Source of the DNA: Nitrosomaritimum sp049414205
GTDB taxonomy: Archaea; Thermoproteota; Nitrososphaeria; Nitrososphaerales; Nitrosopumilaceae
Direction of reading: 5' to 3'
DNA length: 7,513 nt
NCBI GenBank assembly: GCA_049414205.1
Contig: JBMSGE010000061.1
Span: 1 to 7,513 of the forward strand
Part shown: in pieces, positions 1 through 5,088 of the stretch
Layout: the number at the start of each line of letters is the position of its first letter
How positions within the stretch are numbered: the first letter of the stretch is position 1
Position numbers and translations under genes: made by a program
Notes under the pieces: generated by a model
What the model was told of the DNA's origin: nothing
Database searches by the model: none
The model's input: the letters and a program-made list of their open reading frames with translations, nothing else

Positions 1-222
1 GGATGGAAAAAGCTGCTAAAGCGCAACAAAGTGGTTCTTATTTTTGTAGGATTTTTGTGGATGTATGCCGTTTTTCCTGGGCCATTTTTCCCAGGATTAG
101 ATCCAATGTTCTATACTATTTCGGTTGTAGCACTATTGCTAATTATGATTCCAATCTGTATTGCATTATTTTTCTGGTCACTTGACCCACCAAAATCAGA
201 CGTTAGAAAGAGAAAAGACTAG
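1..222 (+). CDS. 3' end of a small two-helix membrane protein, 5' truncated by the window
   Basis: The frame is open from base 1 to the TAG at 220-222, giving 73 residues with no stop. The visible start begins GWKKLLKRNK, a basic stretch typical of the cytoplasmic side just before a membrane helix, so the gene probably starts before the window. An internal GTG at 31 would cut off that basic segment and is a poorer start. Two hydrophobic segments are visible, about residues 12-26 and 37-60, joined by a Pro/Gly-rich loop (FPGPFFPGLDP). The tail is charged and ends in KRKD. I do not recognise the family. The plan of WK..., helix, short loop, helix, charged tail resembles small partner subunits of sodium/solute symporters (DUF3311/DUF4212-like), but that is a resemblance of shape only. 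A T-rich run at 262-271 could end its transcript. Confidence 0.6.
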   Translation, partial: GWKKLLKRNKVVLIFVGFLWMYAVFPGPFFPGLDPMFYTISVVALLLIMIPICIALFFWSLDPPKSDVRKRKD

Positions 223-351
223 AATTAAATCAAAATTGAAAACGTTTTGCTTGGTTTTGAGTTTATTTTTTGGATTGCTTTACTTCTAATAGAGTCACCA
301 TTTTTGCTCAATTTTTATTTCGAAGATTAGAGCATAAACGAGTCTTGCAAC

Positions 352-474
352 ATGGATAAAGATAAGATTCAGTTACAATATACTGAGCGCATAGAGCACA
401 TCACTTTTGGCCATTTGAATAACGTAAATTTCCAGGCAAAAATTTTGAGAATTTTTTTAATTTTTAGATTTTAA
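352..474 (+). CDS. Doubtful small ORF, 40 residues
   Basis: ATG at 352 opens a 40-codon frame ending at TAA 472-474. The first half is polar and protein-like (MDKDKIQLQYTERIEHITFG). The last dozen residues are simply what AT-rich DNA encodes (Ile, Leu, Phe, Arg). No good box A lies about 26 bases before the ATG; the nearest T/A-rich stretch (311-320) is 36 bases away. There is no recognisable domain. It may be a short gene, a decayed remnant or chance, and it is listed because it is the only ORF of note in a 370-base gap. Confidence 0.2.
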   Translation: MDKDKIQLQYTERIEHITFGHLNNVNFQAKILRIFLIFRF

Positions 475-564
475 AACTCAAGTCAAATAAAAAATAAAGT
501 TACTCTTTATAGATTTGAAATTTCACATGTTTTAAAGAAAATTCCAACAGAATAAAATCTAAGA

Positions 565-570
565 TTATAT
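565..570 (+). promoter_or_regulatory. Box A (TATA) of the DHFR-like gene
   Basis: TTATAT is centred about 25 bases before the ATG at 593. In archaea transcription starts about 25 bases downstream of box A, so the mRNA would begin at or next to the start codon, i.e. be leaderless. No Shine-Dalgarno sequence is visible before the ATG, which agrees. Confidence 0.5.
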
Positions 571-592
571 CCTCAAATCAAAAACAGCTACC

Positions 593-1099
593 ATGGCAAA
601 AGTCACAGTCTACATTGCTTCAAGTGTAGATGGATACATTGCAAGAGAAAATGGGAGTGTGGATTGGCTTCCAGAAAATGCCGATTCAGGATACAGTGAC
701 TTTTACAAGTCCATAGACACCGTAATTATTGGTAAAACCACATATGACCAGATACTAACATTTGGAGAATATCCATACAAAGACAAAAAATCATTTGTTT
801 TTACAAGAACTAATCAAAATAAAGATGAAAATGTAGAATTTCTTTTCAATGTTGAAAAATTCATAGAAGAAGGCTTTCCTGATGCGGGACAAAATATATG
901 GCTAGTTGGTGGAGCTCAAATTATTGCATCTTTTATAAAAAATCAAGCAGTAGATGAGATAATAATATCACTCATCCCTGTTCTTTTAGGTAAAGGAATA
1001 CCTCTTTTCAAAAACATTGAAAATGAAATAAAACTTGAGTTCATTAAAACCAAAAAATACGCGCAATTAGCAGAAATGCATTACAAAGTTTTGAAATAA
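593..1099 (+). CDS. Dihydrofolate reductase / RibD C-terminal-like reductase
   Basis: This 168-residue protein belongs to the small cytoplasmic NADPH-dependent reductases of the DHFR/RibD_C superfamily (YwjB/YyaP-like, COG0262). The sequence shows the family landmarks in order: an N-terminal strand and substrate loop with IASSVDGYIA (8-17), an acidic/aromatic patch with VDWLPE (23-28), the nucleotide-side motif VIIGKTTYDQI (44-54), the second glycine motif WLVGGAQIIASFI (103-115), and the C-terminal IPVLLGKGIPLF (128-139) common to this subfamily. The length is complete for a single-domain member. Members of this subfamily are often not true DHFRs, and the physiological substrate (a pterin or a flavin precursor) cannot be told from sequence. 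It has its own promoter and no SD. The downstream gene is 53 bases away and unrelated in function, so it is probably monocistronic. Confidence 0.88.
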   Translation: MAKVTVYIASSVDGYIARENGSVDWLPENADSGYSDFYKSIDTVIIGKTTYDQILTFGEYPYKDKKSFVFTRTNQNKDENVEFLFNVEKFIEEGFPDAGQNIWLVGGAQIIASFIKNQAVDEIIISLIPVLLGKGIPLFKNIENEIKLEFIKTKKYAQLAEMHYKVLK

Positions 1100-1105
1100 T
1101 TACAT

Positions 1106-1123
1106 ATGATTTTTTAGAATCAT
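1106..1123 (+). terminator. Short hairpin between the DHFR-like and nuclease-like genes
   Basis: ATGATT (1106-1111) and AATCAT (1118-1123) form a perfect 6-base inverted repeat around the loop TTTTAG, 7 bases after the reductase stop. The position suits a 3' end structure. The stem is short and AT-rich and the T-run lies in the loop rather than after it, so it may act as a T-rich archaeal terminator, or as nothing. Confidence 0.3.
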
Positions 1124-1152
1124 TAATACTTCAATGGGTTTACTTTATTTCT

Positions 1153-2412
1153 GTGCAAAAAAAAATTATTCTAATTGGAGCGTTGATGTTCACCATATCA
1201 TTGGCCATGAATCCAATTTATGCTCAATTTACCGACTATAATGAGCACGATCCAGGGATTGGTATGGTTGAAATTCCCTCTTGGATTAAAAATACTGCAC
1301 AATGGTGGGCAACAGATGCAATTACAGAGACTGAATTTTTGCGAGCAATAGAATATTTGCTAGATAATAAAATTATACAAATTGCAGCTGCGCCTGCAAA
1401 AGACATTCCAGATATTACAGCTACTTACACCTTACCAGCAGGTCGTCAAGCAGAATTTGCACAAGTTTCAGGTAGTTTTGACATAAAACATACAGGTCCA
1501 CTAACATTAACGATTGTTCAACCAGACAAATCAGAACAAATCCTCACCACAATATCACGAGACGGGACATTTACTGCCACCATGGAAATTACATCAAACT
1601 CTCAGATTGGAGCTTACATCGTTTATGCTGAAATTGAAGGAGAATTACATTTGGTAAACGCGTTTGAAATCAAAGACAAAGATGCAAACAAAGTTCCAGC
1701 ATGGATTAAAAACAATGCACGATGGTGGTCTGAAGATAAAATTACTGATTCAGACTTTGTAAAAGGTATTGAATTTCTAGTTTCAAATAAAATAATTACG
1801 GTAGATGTAACATCAAAACAAACTATACCATCAGGACCTGGACTAACTGAAGATAAATGCTCAGGTAATGCAAGATGTTTTTCAGGACAAGTCACTCAAG
1901 TAATTGATGGGGATACAATCAGAATTAATGAACATTCAATTAGATTTGCACTTTCATCTGCTCCAGAATTAGGTGAAACTGGTGGCGAGGAAGCTCAAGA
2001 CTTCATAGATGATATTTGTCCTGTGGGCTCGGAGGCATTAATTGATGAGGATGACAAACAAACAGAAGGCAGTCATGGCAGAATTGTGGCTGTAATTTAC
2101 TGTAATGAAAGGAATCTTAATGCAGAATTACTAGATGCAAATCTAGGATATTTGCCAACGGAGTTTTGCTCAAAATCAGAGTTTTCATCTGAAATATGGG
2201 CACAAAAACATGGTTGTGTAGATTCTGAACCTAATCTAAGAATAGAAGGAACAGAATCAGAAGACTGTGATCCATCATATCCAGACTTTTGTATACCATC
2301 CCCACCACCTGATTTGGATTGTAAAGACATTCCACAGAAGAAATTCACAGTTTTACAACCAGATCCCCACAAATTTGATGGAAATTACGATGGTGTTGGA
2401 TGCGAAAGTTAA
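1153..2412 (+). CDS. Secreted staphylococcal-nuclease-like protein with Trp-rich repeats and excalibur-like tail
   Basis: This 419-residue exported protein is a mosaic. Residues 1-24 form a signal peptide (basic MQKK, hydrophobic core, cleavage near IYA-Q). Residues 41-77 and 181-217 are two copies of the Trp-rich thaumarchaeal repeat (IPSWIKNTAQWW..., VPAWIKNNARWW...). A beta-rich Ig/MG2-like segment lies between them (about 88-174). Residues 240-355 are an SNase (thermonuclease) domain: VIDGDT gives the metal-site Asp254, SIRFALSSAPE gives Arg264 and Glu272, and SHGRIVAVIY gives Arg310. The position of the second metal Asp (S. aureus Asp40) is Ser269. Residues 371-419 are a Cys/Pro-rich tail ending in FDGNYDGVGCE, close to the excalibur calcium-binding motif. 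The region from 236 on has ten cysteines, suggesting disulfides outside the cell. GTG at 1153 is the start because it gives a complete signal peptide. The gene may act in nucleic-acid scavenging or only in binding; catalysis is uncertain given Ser269. Confidence 0.87.
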   Translation: MQKKIILIGALMFTISLAMNPIYAQFTDYNEHDPGIGMVEIPSWIKNTAQWWATDAITETEFLRAIEYLLDNKIIQIAAAPAKDIPDITATYTLPAGRQAEFAQVSGSFDIKHTGPLTLTIVQPDKSEQILTTISRDGTFTATMEITSNSQIGAYIVYAEIEGELHLVNAFEIKDKDANKVPAWIKNNARWWSEDKITDSDFVKGIEFLVSNKIITVDVTSKQTIPSGPGLTEDKCSGNARCFSGQVTQVIDGDTIRINEHSIRFALSSAPELGETGGEEAQDFIDDICPVGSEALIDEDDKQTEGSHGRIVAVIYCNERNLNAELLDANLGYLPTEFCSKSEFSSEIWAQKHGCVDSEPNLRIEGTESEDCDPSYPDFCIPSPPPDLDCKDIPQKKFTVLQPDPHKFDGNYDGVGCES

Positions 2413-2586
2413 CAAAAAATATTCCATTTTGATTTAATTTCCTTGTTTTCAAATTTCATATTACAGTGTAACAATTAATTTTTTCATCAAAGGATTATTG
2501 AGGTCAAAACAAAAATTGTGTAAGATTAGTTTATTGCAATCATTACAAAAATTCCAATTAATTAAAAAATAATTTTACAAAATAAT

Positions 2587-2605
2587 TTCTGTGAAAATTA
2601 CAGAA
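2587..2605. repeat. Inverted repeat TTCTGT-N7-ACAGAA
   Basis: A perfect 6-base inverted repeat has arms 2587-2592 and 2600-2605 with spacer GAAAATT. It lies six bases before a larger hairpin and about 80 bases upstream of the zinc-ribbon gene. It could be a protein-binding operator or the first helix of a small RNA. Confidence 0.5.
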
Positions 2606-2611
2606 TTAATT

Positions 2612-2639
2612 CTAGCTACAATGATAATTTGTAAGCTAG
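2612..2639. repeat. Ten-pair bulged hairpin upstream of the zinc-ribbon gene
   Basis: The arms are CTAGCT plus ACAA (2612-2621) and TTGT plus A plus AGCTAG (2629-2639). They pair over ten bases with one bulged A around the seven-base loop TGATAAT. The stem is the strongest in the surrounding AT-rich gap. It lies before the presumed box A of the gene at 2683, so it fits an operator better than a leader structure, unless a longer transcript exists. Confidence 0.5.
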
Positions 2640-2682
2640 TTGTTTAGAGATTAGTTATGTAAAAAAAAGTGCATTAGAAATC

Positions 2683-2811
2683 ATGGCACAAGTAATAATT
2701 GAAAAAGAATTTGATAAGGAACCAATAGCAAGTACAAAAAAATGTTATCTTTGCAAAGCTTTGTTTCCAATTGAATACAAAGATTGTCCAAGATGCAGTA
2801 TGTTCAGATAA
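2683..2811 (+). CDS. 42-residue zinc-ribbon protein
   Basis: ATG at 2683 opens a 42-codon frame ending at TAA 2809-2811. The N-terminal half is acidic/basic mixed (MAQVIIEKEFDKEPIASTKK). The C-terminal half is a compact zinc ribbon: CYLC (Cys21, Cys24), ten residues (KALFPIEYKD), then CPRC (Cys35, Cys38). Two CxxC knuckles at this spacing are a strong coding signature and unlikely by chance. The protein is too small for an enzyme; tiny zinc ribbons of this type usually act as adaptors or nucleic-acid binders, but no role is known here. A box A-like TTATGTAAA centred about 25 bases before the ATG fits leaderless transcription. A second small frame (2793-2894) overlaps its 3' end and could be an extension lost by frameshift. 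Confidence 0.72.
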   Translation: MAQVIIEKEFDKEPIASTKKCYLCKALFPIEYKDCPRCSMFR

Positions 2812-2938
2812 TTGATTCAGAAAAGTATGAATTATCTGTAATGTGTAACGATAACATAAGACGTGTTGTAACAGAGTTGTATTGCTATTTCTAATATAGA
2901 ATTATGTCAAACATCATACATGAACACAATGTTGCATA

Positions 2939-2960
2939 AAAATTTCAAACATGAAATTTT
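2939..2960 (-). terminator. Hairpin terminator of the minus-strand Trp-repeat gene
   Basis: AAAATTTCA (2939-2947) and TGAAATTTT (2952-2960) are perfect 9-base arms around a four-base loop. The structure lies 39 bases beyond the stop of the gene at 3000-3713. Read on the minus strand the second arm ends in a run of five T, which is terminator-like. It could also serve the + strand small gene(s) ending at 2811/2894. Confidence 0.5.
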
Positions 2961-2999
2961 GATCATTCCAAGAAAAATACCAGCAAACCTAGTTTGAGA

Positions 3000-3713
3000 T
3001 TATTGGCTAATTTTCATCAAGCCGTCTTTAATTAAAAACTGAATGCCAAGAACAAAGGAGCTGTCATCAATTTGTCCATCTGCCCACCATCTTGCATTTT
3101 GTTTTATCCAGTCTGGAATCTCATTAGTATCCGAAGATGCACCTTGCTCAGTTGCAGGAATAACCATCAATCCGTCTTTAATTAAAAACTGAATTCCTTG
3201 AACAAAGGAGCTGTCATCAATTTGGCCATCTGCCCACCATCCCGCGTTGCTTTTAATCCAGTCTGGGATTTTTGTAGTGTTTGATTCTTGCATAGTACCG
3301 CCCGAAGTGACTGTAAAAGAGAATTTCTCCACAGTTACCTTTGAGGTCCCATATTGGGCCCTGGCAGTATACTCTCCTTCTTCAAAGTCATCTCCCAAAA
3401 CGATTTCATGAGAAAATGAGGTATCAGAGTTTACTGGAAATTTTTCATTTAAGATAAGGCTTCGTTGAGAATCAAATATTGTGATTTGCAAACTTCGATC
3501 CTCACTATACTTGTTAACATTGCCAGAAACAATCAAGGAGTCTCCGAGACTGTAAGATTCCTTATCAGAGTAAATTTCAATGGTGTAATTTCCACTACTG
3601 CTTTGAGCAGGAGGCCCACCATAACCTAATACATTTTGACCGGAAAAAGATACTACAAGTAAAGAGCAAATAGCAATACTCAAAATTTTTGTGTTGTTCA
3701 CCCCCTTTGACAT
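3000..3713 (-). CDS. Secreted protein: Ig-like domain plus two Trp-rich repeats
   Basis: This 237-residue protein has a signal peptide (basic start, hydrophobic core about 9-24, cleavage near VLG-YGG around 30). A beta-sandwich follows (43-136), beginning YTIEIYSDKESYSLGDSLIV. This is the pattern of Ig/macroglobulin-like domains that start with 'xYxxGDxxxVsG'. Two nearly identical Trp-rich repeats then span 149-186 and 199-236, each with IPDWIK.NA.WWADGQIDD.SFV.GIQFLIKDGLM. The architecture is frequent in marine Thaumarchaeota, where the function is unknown; a cell-surface or matrix role is a guess. There is no C-terminal membrane anchor. Start choice: the ATG at 3713 keeps the basic N-region. 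A G-rich stretch, GGGGGTGA, lies just inside the gene and could act as an SD for a TTG at codon 11, but that start would lose the basic residues. Box A-like AAATAAAG lies at 3743-3750. Confidence 0.8.
   Translation of the reverse strand: MSKGVNNTKILSIAICSLLVVSFSGQNVLGYGGPPAQSSSGNYTIEIYSDKESYSLGDSLIVSGNVNKYSEDRSLQITIFDSQRSLILNEKFPVNSDTSFSHEIVLGDDFEEGEYTARAQYGTSKVTVEKFSFTVTSGGTMQESNTTKIPDWIKSNAGWWADGQIDDSSFVQGIQFLIKDGLMVIPATEQGASSDTNEIPDWIKQNARWWADGQIDDSSFVLGIQFLIKDGLMKISQ
3014..3269. repeat. 150-base-period direct duplication coding for the Trp-rich repeats
   Basis: Two copies of about 106 bases (about 3014-3119 and 3164-3269) lie 150 bases apart, in frame, within the minus-strand gene. By eye they differ at about 14 positions, and long blocks are identical, for example CCGTCTTTAATTAAAAACTG in both. 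The identity extends to synonymous positions, so this is a recent duplication or a gene-converted pair, unlike the diverged repeats in the nuclease-like protein. Confidence 0.85.
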
Positions 3714-3846
3714 TCTTTGCTCTTAATAGACTTTGAGGTATTCTTTATTTACAAATTCATAGGGGATTTCACTTATTGTAAGAACGCCTCCAAAATTATT
3801 TCAATTTTGGTAAAATCTTAATTTCAAGTTCTTTTTGTTTTCTAAT
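3714..3846. promoter_or_regulatory. Divergent promoter region of the Trp-repeat and AIM24 genes
   Basis: The 133 bases separate two divergent genes. The minus-strand gene has a box A-like AAATAAAG (3743-3750), about 34 bases from its ATG. The plus-strand gene has TAAAATCTTA (3811-3820), about 32 bases from its ATG. Both would give leaders of only a few bases. The palindrome at 3790-3810 abuts the plus-strand box A. Confidence 0.45.
3790..3810. promoter_or_regulatory. Perfect palindrome CCAAAATT-N5-AATTTTGG, candidate operator
   Basis: Arms of eight bases (3790-3797 and 3803-3810) with spacer ATTTC match perfectly. The element ends one base before the likely box A of the AIM24 gene, covering the BRE position. 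A dimeric regulator bound here could block or assist TFB/TBP. No known regulator motif is recognised. Confidence 0.5.
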
Positions 3847-4518
3847 ATGCAATATGAAATCATAAAAAATCCAATGGGATTAATCGAATTTACCCTAAAC
3901 AAAGGAGAGACCATCACTGCCGAAGCTGCAGCAATGGTATACATCAAAGGAGAGATAGAAACAAACACTCGGATGAGAAAAAGTGGTTTTCTAAAATCAC
4001 TCAAAGCAGCAGCATTTGGCGGAGAGTCATTTTTTGTAAACGAGTTTATCGCTCATGAGGATAACTGTAATCTTGGACTCACAGGAAACATGTTAGGAGA
4101 CATAGAGGTCATTCATGTAGATGAGGAATTCATCATACAGTCTGGCGCCTTTATAGGTTCCACTGAAGGCCTTACACTAGATACCCAATGGCAGGGGTTC
4201 ACCAAGGGGATTTTTGGAAGTAATCTCTTCATGCTTAAGACTATGGGAACAGGCGACATGTTTGTTAATGCATGGGGAGGAATTATCTCAAAAAAGCTAG
4301 AGGTAGGAGAAAAAATGATTCTCGATAACTATCAGCTAGTAGCATTAAGCTCCACTGCACAATACAGAGTTACAAAACATGGAAGTTACAAGACATCATT
4401 GTTTGGAGGAGAGGCTTTAGTAATGGAAATTGTGGGACCCGGAACAGTATACATGCAAACTAAGAACTTTATGGAGTTTGTTCGTGCAATAATACCATTC
4501 CTCCCAAAGAGGAATTAG
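3847..4518 (+). CDS. AIM24 family protein (TIGR00266)
   Basis: From the ATG at 3847 this gives 223 residues; a TTG twelve bases earlier is in frame, but family members begin 'MxYEIxxxPxxxxxxxLxKGE', which matches MQYEIIKNPMGLIEFTLNKG. The protein has the features of the AIM24/TIGR00266 family (PF01987): the early KGE(T/S)I turn, the 'MRKSGFLKSLKAAAFGGESFFVN' region (about residues 43-65), repeated short beta strands with Gly turns, the central 'GLTGNMLGDI', and a second Gly-rich half near the end (FGGEALVMEIVGPGTVYMQT). The fold is a three-sided beta prism with pseudo-threefold symmetry. The family is widespread in bacteria and archaea and its biochemical role is unknown; the yeast member affects mitochondrial inner-membrane organisation. 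The length is normal and the gene looks intact. It has its own promoter with a palindrome beside it, so regulated expression is likely. Confidence 0.9.
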   Translation: MQYEIIKNPMGLIEFTLNKGETITAEAAAMVYIKGEIETNTRMRKSGFLKSLKAAAFGGESFFVNEFIAHEDNCNLGLTGNMLGDIEVIHVDEEFIIQSGAFIGSTEGLTLDTQWQGFTKGIFGSNLFMLKTMGTGDMFVNAWGGIISKKLEVGEKMILDNYQLVALSSTAQYRVTKHGSYKTSLFGGEALVMEIVGPGTVYMQTKNFMEFVRAIIPFLPKRN

Positions 4519-4538
4519 ATTTCCCCACAAGTATAGGA

Positions 4539-4664
4539 TCACTGAATAAAATTGCCCTGTCTGTGAGGAGAACATTCTTGATGAAGATAACCCGAAGAGT
4601 CATCAATCATACAACCACATCTTAACTCTACAAATGTTGATTGTTCTGAAGTGAATTCTTCCAT
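4539..4664 (-). CDS. 41-residue Cys/His-rich protein
   Basis: On the minus strand an ATG at 4664 opens a 41-codon frame ending at TGA (4541-4539). The protein begins MEEFTSEQSTFVELR and continues with CGC (Cys16, Cys18), an acidic turn MIDDSSGYLH, then C-SP-H (Cys31, His34). CxC followed by CxxH suggests one zinc site. A well placed box A (GTTTTAAAC on the minus strand, 4685-4693) is centred 25 bases before the ATG, which supports leaderless expression. The gene converges on the AIM24 gene, with 20 bases between the stops. I believe similar tiny 'CGC...CxxH' proteins occur in other Thaumarchaeota, but I cannot confirm it here. The function is unknown. The antisense frame also shows Cys/His residues but has no start codon. 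Confidence 0.6.
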   Translation of the reverse strand: MEEFTSEQSTFVELRCGCMIDDSSGYLHQECSPHRQGNFIQ

Positions 4665-4684
4665 ATTTTTCCCTTACAAAATTT

Positions 4685-4704
4685 GTTTAAAACCTCTACG
4701 GAGG
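4685..4704 (-). promoter_or_regulatory. Box A of the 41-residue gene with adjoining CCTC-TACG-GAGG palindrome
   Basis: GTTTAAAAC (4685-4693; GTTTTAAAC on the minus strand) is centred 25 bases before the ATG at 4664. Directly upstream of it on the minus strand, and sharing one base, is the inverted repeat CCTC (4693-4696) TACG GAGG (4701-4704). On the + strand RNA this would be a C(UACG)G tetraloop hairpin. Its place at the BRE suggests an operator instead. Confidence 0.45.
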
Positions 4705-4777
4705 ATTTGTCAGTATTGAAAGCATGATTCAGAATTTTGCCCATCAAAGTAATTGTATTTACCATTCAATAGCGATG

Positions 4778-4784
4778 CTTAAAG
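4778..4784 (+). promoter_or_regulatory. Box A-like element of the 72-residue gene
   Basis: CTTAAAG is centred 28 bases before the ATG at 4809. The bases between are AT-rich and hold no SD, so a leaderless mRNA is likely. Confidence 0.4.
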
Positions 4785-4808
4785 GTCAAAAGAATTAGAA
4801 AAATTTTC

Positions 4809-5027
4809 ATGGCAGATTATGTGCAAACTTGGAGAAGACAACTCAAGCTCAAAGTGCTTGTAAAAATTGCAAGAGAGGAGCTAAAAGCAGGCAAAGACAT
4901 CAATCAAGTTTGCCATAAACTAGATACAGAGATGAAGGTTCGCTGGAATTTTGTGTCAACTACTCGTAGACAGTACCTATATGACATAAACAGAATACTT
5001 TCCAATCAATATGTTTTAGGCGCATGA
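4809..5027 (+). CDS. Small basic helical protein, 72 residues, function unknown
   Basis: ATG at 4809 to TGA at 5025-5027. The protein is rich in Lys/Arg and looks all-helical, with likely helices at about 7-27 (TWRRQLKLKVLVKIAREELK), 31-42 (INQVCHKLDTEM) and 50-68 (STTRRQYLYDINRILSNQY). There is no signal peptide and no membrane segment, so it is cytoplasmic. The single Cys35 does not suggest a metal site. I do not recognise the family. Size, basic charge and helix pattern would fit a nucleic-acid or partner-binding protein, but nothing is specific. The box A position and lack of an SD support this start. T-rich ATATTTTTTC (5036-5045) just after the stop may terminate it. The next gene, 61 bases downstream, has its own box A. 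Confidence 0.7.
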   Translation: MADYVQTWRRQLKLKVLVKIAREELKAGKDINQVCHKLDTEMKVRWNFVSTTRRQYLYDINRILSNQYVLGA

Positions 5028-5060
5028 GAATACAATATTTTTTCACAATAACCTCCTTGA

Positions 5061-5083
5061 TTATAATCTAAAAAAATAGGTGA
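5061..5083 (+). promoter_or_regulatory. Box A and SD-like sequence before the 35-residue zinc-finger gene
   Basis: TTATAATCTA (5061-5070) is centred about 24 bases before the ATG at 5089, and AGGTGA (5078-5083) lies five bases before it, matching the archaeal anti-SD. The two signals conflict: transcription set by this box A would start at the ATG and leave the SD outside the mRNA. Either the SD is chance, or a longer transcript (for example read-through from 4809) is used for translation. Confidence 0.5.
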
Positions 5084-5088
5084 ACGTA

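Larger units (their letters stand above)
223..592. other. AT-rich gene-poor region
   Basis: This 370-base gap holds no convincing gene. Visible items are a 10-base palindrome AAAACGTTTT (239-248), a T-rich run at 262-271 that could terminate the upstream gene, a doubtful 40-codon ORF at 352-474, and the promoter of the next gene near its end. I see no tRNA and no repeat array. Minus-strand ORFs here are all shorter than 15 codons. Confidence 0.6.
2413..2682. other. AT-rich intergenic region with T-rich 3' end signals
   Basis: Just after the nuclease-like gene come T-rich stretches (2426-2455 and 2476-2484) that could serve as archaeal terminators. The middle part holds nothing I can name; ORFs on both strands are shorter than 25 codons. 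Two adjacent hairpins (2587-2639), listed separately, and a weak box A-like TTATGTAAA (2655-2663), about 25 bases before the next ATG, complete it. Confidence 0.5.

Noticed and set aside
3..185. 60-codon plus-strand ORF at the left edge
   Set aside because: It is out of frame with the partial membrane protein frame, which is open from base 1, has two clean helices and ends in a charged tail.
239..248. AAAACGTTTT palindrome
   Set aside because: It is short and AT-rich, has no promoter nearby and no second copy in the window.
1623..1895. 90-codon minus-strand ORF
   Set aside because: It lies wholly inside the nuclease-like gene, opposite its second Trp repeat, which has clear domain content. 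It has no recognisable motif.
2097..2372. 91-codon minus-strand ORF
   Set aside because: It is antisense to the SNase and Cys-rich tail, rich in Ser/Gly/Gln, and lacks any domain.
3801..4004. 67-codon minus-strand ORF
   Set aside because: It covers the start and promoter palindrome of the AIM24 gene on the other strand and is a shadow frame.
4550..4651. Plus-strand frame reading CPVCEENILDEDNPKSHQSY, zinc-finger-like
   Set aside because: A TAA lies directly before it and no ATG, GTG or TTG precedes the Cys residues. The minus-strand ORF over the same bases has a start, a stop and a promoter.
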